A stretch of DNA of 64,000 nt from Arthrobacter ipis (GTDB taxonomy: Bacteria > Actinomycetota > Actinomycetes > Actinomycetales > Micrococcaceae). The stretch spans positions 702,160 to 766,159 of the forward strand of contig NZ_JAAOXD010000003.1 of the NCBI RefSeq assembly GCF_014694315.1. Direction: 5' to 3'. Positions 57,437-64,000 of this stretch are shown one piece after another. A program made the position numbers and the translations under genes. The first letter of the stretch is position 1; every line of letters begins with the position of its first letter. The notes beneath the pieces were generated by a model, which searched no databases, was not told the DNA's origin, and saw only the letters and a program-made list of their open reading frames with translations.

Positions 57437-57808
57437 GTGTCCCATCAAGATGGTCCTGGCCCGAGGCAGCGCCCCATCCCAGGGGTTCCCCCGGGGAGTG
57501 GACAGCCGACCCGCAGCACTGCAACCCGCGGCCCGGCGCGGCGGGGGCGGTATGTCATCGCTGGCGTACTGCTTTCCGCTGCGATCCTGCTCCCGCTCAT
57601 GCCGCAGACTTATTCCTTTAACGCGCCGACCTTGGGCGGCATGCCGTTCTTCTACTGGTACCAGCTGCTATGGGTTCCCATTTCCGCTGCCTTGAGCGGC
57701 GTGGCGTACTGGCTCGTGAACACGGAGGACCGACGACGGCGGGCAGCGGCCCGAGCGGGCACTACCGGGCTCGACGGTGAAGCAGCGGTCGGAGATGAAC
57801 GGCCATGA
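57437..57808 (+). CDS. DUF3311 small membrane protein
   Basis: 123-residue protein with two membrane helices (YVIAGVLLSAAILLPLMPQT and FFYWYQLLWVPISAALSGV) and the conserved PFFYWYQLLW motif of DUF3311. Such proteins are encoded next to SSS symporters and are thought to be accessory subunits. A near-ideal AGGAGG lies eight bases before the GTG at 57437. The stop overlaps the next ATG as ATGA. Confidence 0.88.
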   Translation: MSHQDGPGPRQRPIPGVPPGSGQPTRSTATRGPARRGRYVIAGVLLSAAILLPLMPQTYSFNAPTLGGMPFFYWYQLLWVPISAALSGVAYWLVNTEDRRRRAAARAGTTGLDGEAAVGDERP

Positions 57809-59481
57809 ACGGGCGCGAAATTAACTGGGTCGCCCTCATGATCGTGGTGCTGCTCTTCGTCGTCGTTGCCGTCATGGGCTTCCTGGCCGCCCGGTGGCGC
57901 AGGTCGGCGGAGACCGAGGGCCTGCACAGCCTCGACGAGTGGGGGCTGGGCGGACGAGGCTTCGGGACATGGATCACGTGGTTCCTGCTGGGCGGTGACC
58001 TCTACACCGCCTACACGTTCGTTGCCGTTCCCGCCGCGATGTGGGCCACGGGGGCCGTCAGCGGCTTCTTCGCGGTGCCGTACACGATCGTCCTCTACCC
58101 GATCATCTTCATCATCATGAGCCGGCTCTGGTCCGTGTCCCACCGGCACGGCTACGTCACCTCGGCGGACTTCGTGGGCGGCCGCTACGGGAGCCGCTGG
58201 CTGTCCCTTGCCGTCGCCGTCACCGGCATTGTGGCAACCATGCCGTACATCGCCCTCCAGCTCGTGGGCATCAAGGCTGTCCTCACCGTCCTCGGCCTGG
58301 GCAGCGCTGAAAATGTGCTGCTGACGGACCTGCCGCTGATTCTGGCGTTCGTCGTGCTGGCCGCGTACACCTACACCTCGGGGCTGCGGGCACCGGCGAT
58401 GATCGCCGTTGTCAAGGACCTGCTCATCTATCTCGCAGTGATCGTCGCGGTTATCTACCTGCCGATCAAGTTCGGCGGGTGGGACGCGATCTTCGGGGCG
58501 GCGAAAACGAAGCTGGACACCGTTAACGAAGCGACCGGGAAGCCCTCTGGGGTGTTCATCCCGTCGGGCGCCAATTACTCGGCCTACTGGACGCTGGCGC
58601 TCGGATCGGCCATGGCACTGTTCATGTACCCGCACTCCATCACCGGCGTGCTCGCGTCCAAGGCACGCAACACCATCCGGCGCAACGCCGCGATTCTGCC
58701 GCTCTACTCCCTCATGCTCGGATTCCTCGCGCTGCTGGGCTTCGTGGCCATCAAGGCCGGCACCAAGCCGATCGACCTGAACGGGGCGGTCAACCCCCAG
58801 CTCGTGGTGCCGCAGCTGTTCCTGGACCACTTCCCTGCCTGGTTTGCGGGGGTGGCCCTGGCCGCCATCGCCATCGGGGCGCTGGTACCGGCAGCCATCA
58901 TGTCCATTGCGGCGGCCAACATGTTTACGCGCAATATCTACCGGGACTTCCTCCGGCCCGACGTGGATCCAAAGACCGAGGCGAAGGTGTCCAAGATTGT
59001 CTCGCTCGTGGTGAAGGTCGGTGCGCTGATTTTCGTCATCGCCATGGACCAGTCCGCGGCCATCAACATGCAGCTGCTGGGCGGCATCTGGATTCTGCAG
59101 ACGTTCCCCGCTGTCGTCGCAGGCCTCTATACGCGGTGGTTCGACCGCTGGGCACTGCTGGTTGGATGGGCGGTGGGAATCGCCTTTGGCACCGCCTCGG
59201 CTTACAACGTCATCAATCCCGTCACGCACGCACACTTTGGTGGCTCCATTGCTCCCCTCCCGGGGACCGACTTCACCGTGTATATCGCCGTGTCGGCCTT
59301 CGTGCTCAACCTGCTTGTCGCCGTCGTGCTGACCCTGGTGCTGAGGGCACTGAAGGTGCCCCGGGGAGAAGACAAGACACGCCCGTCTGACTATGGCGCT
59401 GATGAAACGGACCCGAAGGTTGCCGAGATCGAACGGACCCAGCGTTTCGTGGAACCGGGAGGACCGTCACCCGTGGCTTAG
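57805..59481 (+). CDS. SSS-family sodium:solute symporter
   Basis: 558-residue symporter of the solute:sodium family (MctP/PanF-like), probably importing a small monocarboxylate or similar anion with Na+. Thirteen hydrophobic segments; family features include GGRGFGTWITWFLLGGDLYTA-like N-terminal helix signature, SADFVGGRYGSRW, and IGALVPAAIMSIAAANMFTRNIYRD. It is co-translated with the DUF3311 gene. Substrate cannot be fixed from sequence. Confidence 0.92.
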   Translation: MNGREINWVALMIVVLLFVVVAVMGFLAARWRRSAETEGLHSLDEWGLGGRGFGTWITWFLLGGDLYTAYTFVAVPAAMWATGAVSGFFAVPYTIVLYPIIFIIMSRLWSVSHRHGYVTSADFVGGRYGSRWLSLAVAVTGIVATMPYIALQLVGIKAVLTVLGLGSAENVLLTDLPLILAFVVLAAYTYTSGLRAPAMIAVVKDLLIYLAVIVAVIYLPIKFGGWDAIFGAAKTKLDTVNEATGKPSGVFIPSGANYSAYWTLALGSAMALFMYPHSITGVLASKARNTIRRNAAILPLYSLMLGFLALLGFVAIKAGTKPIDLNGAVNPQLVVPQLFLDHFPAWFAGVALAAIAIGALVPAAIMSIAAANMFTRNIYRDFLRPDVDPKTEAKVSKIVSLVVKVGALIFVIAMDQSAAINMQLLGGIWILQTFPAVVAGLYTRWFDRWALLVGWAVGIAFGTASAYNVINPVTHAHFGGSIAPLPGTDFTVYIAVSAFVLNLLVAVVLTLVLRALKVPRGEDKTRPSDYGADETDPKVAEIERTQRFVEPGGPSPVA

Positions 59482-59500
59482 ATGAAGGACGGCCCATGCC

Positions 59501-60619
59501 ATGAACGTCAGCGACATCCGAGGGCTTTTCCCCGGGCTCGAAGACACCATCTACCTGAACACCGCCACCATGTGCGTCGGCTGCGCACCTGCCAGGGAAG
59601 CATACGAACTGGCTGCCGGGCGCTGGTCCGCCGGGCGGTTCGACTGGATGGAGGCCGAGCAGGCCGGTGAGCATGCCCGCGGCATGTTCGCGGAGATCAT
59701 TGGAGCCACGGCGGCAGACATCGCCATCGTCCCGGCCGTCAGCACTGCGGCGGGGATTGTGGCCGCCAATTTTCCACCCGCCAGGCGCGGCGAGAACATC
59801 GTGGTGGCTGAGAACGAATTCGCCTCGAACTACTACCCGTGGCTCTTGCTGAGGGAGCGTGGCTACGACGTGCGGGCCGTCGCTGCAGACGGGGATGTGG
59901 TGTCGGCCGAAGCCCTCGGCCGGGTGGCCGACGGCGGAACCCGCCTGATCGCTGTCAGCGCCGTTCATCCCGTCACCGGATTCCGGGCAAATCTGGGGGC
60001 GATCAGCCGCATCGCGGCCGGCTCAGGAGCCTGGTTTTTCGTTGACGCCTGCCAGGCGGCCGGTGCCGTTCCCCTTGACGTGGCGCGCGACGGCGTGGAT
60101 TTCCTGGCCACAGCCAGTCACAAATTCCTTCTCGGGTCGCGGGGCATGGGTTATCTCTACGTCCGCCCCGGGCTGCTCGACCGCCTTCAACCCATCGTGC
60201 CGGGCTGGAAGGCCGCCCGCCTGCCGTTCGAAAGCTTCCTTGGCCCGGACATGGACCTGTCGCCGACGGCGTCGAAGCTGGACGCTTCATTGGCGTGGTT
60301 TCCGGCGATGGCCGACGAAGCGGGGCTCGCTGTCCTTCGCCGGTTCGGTATGGGCGCGGTCCTGGAGCGGAACGCACGGCTGGCGCTCCGCCTGCAGAAC
60401 GCGCTGCAAGCGGCAGGCGTCAGCTTCCGGTCCTTCCCCGCAGAACACCGCTCCACCATCATTTCCGTTCCGGTGAGCGCCCCGGACGAGGTCATGTCCC
60501 GGCTGCGCGGTGCGAACGCGGTTGTGTCCCTCCGCGCCGGCAGGATCCGGCTGGCGACCCATTTCTATAATCTCGAGGAAGAGCTGGTTCGGGTCGCAGA
60601 GCTCATTGCGGGCCGTTGA
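59501..60619 (+). CDS. Class V aminotransferase-fold PLP enzyme
   Basis: 372-residue fold-type I PLP enzyme of the cysteine desulfurase/isopenicillin-epimerase group. The Schiff-base Lys is K208 in FLATASHKFLLGSRGMGYLYV-region, and D182 in FFVDACQAAGA contacts the PLP ring nitrogen. No cysteine in the desulfurase active loop is obvious, so racemase/epimerase, lyase or aminotransferase chemistry are all possible. It follows the symporter by 19 nt and may act on the imported compound. Confidence 0.87.
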   Translation: MNVSDIRGLFPGLEDTIYLNTATMCVGCAPAREAYELAAGRWSAGRFDWMEAEQAGEHARGMFAEIIGATAADIAIVPAVSTAAGIVAANFPPARRGENIVVAENEFASNYYPWLLLRERGYDVRAVAADGDVVSAEALGRVADGGTRLIAVSAVHPVTGFRANLGAISRIAAGSGAWFFVDACQAAGAVPLDVARDGVDFLATASHKFLLGSRGMGYLYVRPGLLDRLQPIVPGWKAARLPFESFLGPDMDLSPTASKLDASLAWFPAMADEAGLAVLRRFGMGAVLERNARLALRLQNALQAAGVSFRSFPAEHRSTIISVPVSAPDEVMSRLRGANAVVSLRAGRIRLATHFYNLEEELVRVAELIAGR

Positions 60620-60976
60620 GCGAGCCAATGCGTCCGTATGTCGGCGGACTGTGGGCGCATAAGCTTGACCTGCCGAAAATAGGTTGCCTGAAGCATTGAC
60701 TTGGCCACCCGCGAGGGTCAGCATACTGCTAGACGTTTGGGGGGCGCGAAGGCAGTAGCAATGGAGCCGCGCCGTGAACATCTGTTTGGCAGTTGAGACT
60801 TTCTTCCCCGGTCACCTCAGAGAAGATCTGGCCGTGAATCCGCACGCCAGGCCCACCGAAGCGCAAACAATTGCTGAACGCCCCGGTGAACACCGACATC
60901 GCCGGCGGCCCGGCCGCACCCGCCAATTTGCGTTGCCCGTGAAGTCAGCGGGGACGACGTTGGCGGTGAACAGGCC
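60620..60976 (+). other. Upstream region of RND gene
   Basis: 357 bases. It contains TTGACT at 60696 with CATACT 20 bp later, a weak promoter candidate, and an imperfect dyad ACCT-N9-AGGT near 60669-60685. A possible 68-codon frame (60774-60980) is listed separately. Confidence 0.4.
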
Positions 60977-60980
60977 ATGA
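60774..60980 (+). CDS. Possible small leader ORF, 68 aa
   Basis: GTG start with GGAG seven bases upstream; the stop overlaps the RND gene start (ATGATG), an arrangement typical of translational coupling. The product is basic in its second half (HRHRRRPGRTRQ) and has no recognisable domain. It could be a coupling leader or a chance frame. Confidence 0.25.
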   Translation: MNICLAVETFFPGHLREDLAVNPHARPTEAQTIAERPGEHRHRRRPGRTRQFALPVKSAGTTLAVNRP

Positions 60981-63900
60981 TGGGCGCCATTCTCGGCTGG
61001 GTTCTGCAGTTCCGGATCCTTGTCCTGGTTGTGGCGGCTGGCGTCCTCGGGTATGGCTTCACCGCTCTGCCCTCCATGCCGGTGGACGCCTTCCCCGAGT
61101 TCGCACCGCCGCAGGTCGAAATACAGACCGAGGCCCTGGGGCTCTCTGCCGCTGAAGTCGAACAGCTCATCACCTCACCCATGGAGGCCGACCTGCTTAA
61201 TGGTGTGGCATGGGTGGAGGCGATCCGTTCCAAGTCGCTTCCCGGCCTGTCATCGGTCCAGCTGGTCTTCCAGCCGGGTACGGACATGTTCCGGGCACGC
61301 CAGCTCGTCGCTGAGCGCCTGACCCAGGCCAGGGCGCTGCCCAACGTGTCGGCAGCACCCGTGCTCATGCAACCACTGTCCTCCACGAGCCGGGTGATGA
61401 TGGTCAGGCTCACATCCAAGGACATGTCCCCCATCGACATGTCCGTGCTGGCGCGGTGGACCATGAAGCCCGCGCTCCTGGCCGTTCCCGGTGTGGCGAA
61501 TATCTCCATCTGGGGCCAGCGTGACCAGCAGCTGCAGGTGCTTGTGGACCCCAGGCAGCTGCAAGCCAAGGGCGTGACACTGGACCAGGTCATCAGGACC
61601 ACCGGCAACTCTGTGTGGGTGTCCCCGTTGAGCTACCTTGAGGCCTCAACGCCGGGCACGGGCGGGTTCCTGGAGACGGGACATCAGCGGCTGGGCGTCC
61701 AGCACGTCCTTCCCATCACCACGCCCGAGGACCTCGGAAAAGTCAGCGTCCAGGGCAGCACCGACAAATTGCTCCTGGGGGACATCGCACAGGTCCAGAC
61801 TGATCATCAGCCGTTGATCGGTGATGCGCAGCCTGGCCAGGACGCTGAGCTGTTGCTGGTGATTGAAAAATTCCCCGAGACAAACACCGCGGACGTCACC
61901 AAGGGGCTCGACGAGACCATGCGCGAGCTCCAGGCCGGGCTACCCGGCGTGGCGGTCGACACCACCGTGTACCGGCAGGAGTCGTTCGTAGAGCAGGAAA
62001 TGGGCACCCTTGGTGTCGCGCTGCTTGTCACGCTGCTGCTGGTGGCGGCGGCGTTCGGAGTGGTCTTCCGGTCCTGGCGCAGTGCACTGATCACCCTGAT
62101 CACCTTACCGCTCTCCCTCATGGCTGCGGCCCTGCTGCTCACCCTGCGCGGGGCCGGGCTGAACACTATGGTCTTCGCAGGCATGATCCTCGCCCTGAGC
62201 GTCATCATCGGGGATGTTGCGGAAGACCTGAACTGCGCCGCCAGGGCCTACCGGACATCCAAGGCAACCGACGTCGGAGATTCGAGGATCGCCCTGCTGG
62301 CGGCTGCGTTACGGCCTGTCCGCACTTCCCTGTTCTACGCGCTGCTGATCATGGCGCTGAGCGTGCTCCCCATGCTCTTTGTCCCTGGCGAAAACGGCGC
62401 CATGTTCGGGCCTCTGGTAATTGCATATCTGCTCGCCCTGGCGGTTGCCATGGTCGTGGCGCTCACAGTGACAGCGGCCCTGGTGTTCTTGCTGCCGCCG
62501 GCATCAGCGGCCCCGGGCCGCGAGCGCCAGGCCATGCAGCGCCTCCGTATCCGGTATGGGCGGACGCTGTCCCGCCGGCCCGGCAGGCCCGCGTTGGTCT
62601 TTGCCGCCGCGGCGGTCATGGCGCTCGCCGCCCTGGCGCTGGCGCCGCAGCTGGTCCCCAACCACCCTGTGGTGCCGGTGCTGGCAGACAACACGCTGGT
62701 GGTCCAGTGGAGTGCCGCGCCTGGCACCTCGGACCAGGAAATGGTCCGGATCACGGATACTGCGGCCCGCGAACTGCGGGCGGTGCAGGGCGTCTCCAAT
62801 GTGGCCGCCGAGGTCGGGCGCGCCATTACGTCCGACCATGTGGGAGACATCAGTTCCGGGGAGCTGTGGGTGGGCGTGGCAAAGGATGCCTCGTACGCCA
62901 GCACCCTTGAGGACGTACAAAGGGTCGTGGCCGGGTATCCGGGGCTGAGCGCAACGGTCTCCACGTACCCGCAGCAGAAAATCGACCAGATCCGGGAAGC
63001 TGCCGATTCCGGATTCGGCGTCCGGGTCTACGGCGTGGACATGGCCATCCTCCGGGCAAAGGCGGAGGAAGTGCGGCAGGTTCTCGCGCACACGGCCGGT
63101 GTGGTGAATCCCCGCGTCGATGCCCCCGTCGAACAGCCGACCGTCCAGGTCAAGGTGGACCTGGCGAAGGCACAGAAGGCGGGCGTCATACCCGGCGATG
63201 TCCGGCGTGCGGCCGCTGCGCTGCTGCAGGGCATCGAAGTGGGTAACGTCTACGAGCAGCAGAAGGTCTTCTCAGTGGTGGTCAAGGGAACTCCCGCCAC
63301 CCGGAACAGCCTCACCAGCGTCCGTGAGCTGCTGATCGACACCCCTAAAGGCGGGCATGTGCGTCTTGGCGACGTCGCCGAGGTCAGTATCGTTCCAAAC
63401 GATGCTGTCATTGTTCATGACGACACGTCGCGGCGCGTCGATGTAAAGGCGGATATCCAGGGCCGCGGGCTGACAGATGTGCAGCAGGACATCGAAAGGG
63501 GTCTGCAGCAGATCCAGTTCCCGGTGGCCTACCACGCGGAGATCCTCACACAGTTTGGCCAGCTGCAGTCCGCCTTCCAGTGGCTGTGGCTGCTGGCAGC
63601 CGTAGCTGCTTTCGGCATTCTGGTGCTGCTGCAGACGGCGCTGGGCGGCTGGCGGCTTGCAGCTGCCGTTTTCGTTGGCCTGATCGCTTGCCTGTCGGGT
63701 GGAGTCTTTGCCGCCCTGGCCGACGGCGGGGCGAACTACCTGACGGCGTTTGTCGCGTTCTCGGCCGTCCTGGGCATCGCTGTCCGCAGCTGTCTGCTGC
63801 TCGCCGGCGAGGTCAGGAACCTCCGCACCAGGCAAAGCGAAGCCACGGGACCCGCCCTGGTTATCCGCGCCGCACGAGACAGGCTCAAGCCAACCCTCGC

Positions 63901-64000
63901 CTCCGTGGTGACTACCGCCGTCGCCCTGATTCCGCTCGTGCTTCTGGGCGGTATCACAGGCACCGAGGTCCTCCAGCCGATCGCCATTATCATCTGGGGC
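60977..64000 (+). CDS. RND-family efflux permease, HME-like (partial)
   Basis: 1008 codons visible, C-terminus beyond the window. Layout follows RND pumps: TM1 (ILVLVVAAGVLGYGFTALPS), periplasmic-type pore domain (DAFPEFAPPQVEIQTEA is characteristic of CzcA/CusA), TM2-6 (about 340-510), a second extracytoplasmic domain and TM7-12. In TM4 the proton-relay region reads LALSVIIGDVAEDLN, with one Asp (D413) in the CusA D405 position and the usual following E-N lost. No membrane-fusion gene is seen upstream. Metal or drug substrate unknown. Confidence 0.88.
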   Translation, partial: MMGAILGWVLQFRILVLVVAAGVLGYGFTALPSMPVDAFPEFAPPQVEIQTEALGLSAAEVEQLITSPMEADLLNGVAWVEAIRSKSLPGLSSVQLVFQPGTDMFRARQLVAERLTQARALPNVSAAPVLMQPLSSTSRVMMVRLTSKDMSPIDMSVLARWTMKPALLAVPGVANISIWGQRDQQLQVLVDPRQLQAKGVTLDQVIRTTGNSVWVSPLSYLEASTPGTGGFLETGHQRLGVQHVLPITTPEDLGKVSVQGSTDKLLLGDIAQVQTDHQPLIGDAQPGQDAELLLVIEKFPETNTADVTKGLDETMRELQAGLPGVAVDTTVYRQESFVEQEMGTLGVALLVTLLLVAAAFGVVFRSWRSALITLITLPLSLMAAALLLTLRGAGLNTMVFAGMILALSVIIGDVAEDLNCAARAYRTSKATDVGDSRIALLAAALRPVRTSLFYALLIMALSVLPMLFVPGENGAMFGPLVIAYLLALAVAMVVALTVTAALVFLLPPASAAPGRERQAMQRLRIRYGRTLSRRPGRPALVFAAAAVMALAALALAPQLVPNHPVVPVLADNTLVVQWSAAPGTSDQEMVRITDTAARELRAVQGVSNVAAEVGRAITSDHVGDISSGELWVGVAKDASYASTLEDVQRVVAGYPGLSATVSTYPQQKIDQIREAADSGFGVRVYGVDMAILRAKAEEVRQVLAHTAGVVNPRVDAPVEQPTVQVKVDLAKAQKAGVIPGDVRRAAAALLQGIEVGNVYEQQKVFSVVVKGTPATRNSLTSVRELLIDTPKGGHVRLGDVAEVSIVPNDAVIVHDDTSRRVDVKADIQGRGLTDVQQDIERGLQQIQFPVAYHAEILTQFGQLQSAFQWLWLLAAVAAFGILVLLQTALGGWRLAAAVFVGLIACLSGGVFAALADGGANYLTAFVAFSAVLGIAVRSCLLLAGEVRNLRTRQSEATGPALVIRAARDRLKPTLASVVTTAVALIPLVLLGGITGTEVLQPIAIIIWG

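Noticed and set aside
57652-59235. A 527-codon minus-strand frame opposite the SSS symporter
   Set aside because: Composition dominated by charged residues and His, without motifs; the plus-strand symporter explains the DNA.

Overview
The window is high-GC actinobacterial chromosome and reads as an Arthrobacter/Pseudarthrobacter-type member of the Micrococcaceae. The support is RbpA, the mycothiol ligase MshC, a complete Pup-proteasome locus, a naturally fused PafBC regulator, a polyprenol-phosphate-mannose synthase, and many genes that begin 6-7 nt after a TAnnnT -10 box with no Shine-Dalgarno (leaderless). This placement is inferred from gene content; no database was searched.

Region by region. 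(1) 1-3.7 kb: a PucR/CdaR-type regulator, glutaminase and an amino-acid permease, all leftward, a likely glutamine/asparagine utilisation unit. (2) 3.9-9.3 kb is accessory in character: a lone cyclodeaminase-like gene, a metallo-beta-lactamase-fold gene with an apparent in-frame internal deletion, a DHFR-like reductase, an alpha/beta hydrolase, a DUF2750-like gene, small unknown genes, decayed coding sequence and paired palindromes. (3) 9.3-12.6 kb: an AraC regulator, a VOC-fold protein and a DrrC-like short UvrA, a plausible drug-resistance unit. (4) 12.7-15.8 kb: type III polyketide synthase, SAM methyltransferase and FAD monooxygenase, closely packed and probably making a tailored phenolic or quinone lipid. 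(5) 15.9-22.9 kb: peptide deformylase, S9 peptidase, rRNA methyltransferase, NfeD plus an SPFH protein, rbpA and ppm.

(6) 23.3-41 kb: a largely leftward block. In transcription order it holds trmI, arc/mpa, dop, pup, prcB, prcA, pafA, two FKBP isomerases, pafBC, a small membrane protein, tatA, tatC, a Ski2-like helicase and an amidohydrolase. This is the pupylation-proteasome system: Dop deamidates Pup, PafA ligates it to substrates, Arc/Mpa unfolds them and PrcAB degrades them. The DNA-damage regulator PafBC and the Tat secretion genes lie immediately downstream.

(7) 41-50.5 kb: site-2 protease, HAD phosphatase, PAC2 protein, mshC, uppP, aldo/keto reductase, small proteins, an acyl-CoA-dehydrogenase-like flavoprotein and an M20 peptidase. 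(8) 50.7-57.2 kb: tRNA-Leu(GAG) with a strong terminator, a tiny zinc-ribbon-like ORF and a 2020-residue surface protein built of Ig-like and fibronectin III repeats. (9) 57.4-64 kb: a DUF3311/SSS solute transporter pair, a class V aminotransferase-fold enzyme and an RND efflux permease that runs off the window.

No CRISPR array, intact insertion sequence, rRNA or prophage was found. The most unusual items are the internally deleted MBL gene, the duplicated CATCGGATG palindromes, the long nested palindrome between the PAC2 gene and mshC, the structured rbpA leader, the polyketide cluster facing an AraC gene across direct repeats, and the isolated giant Ig/FN3 protein.
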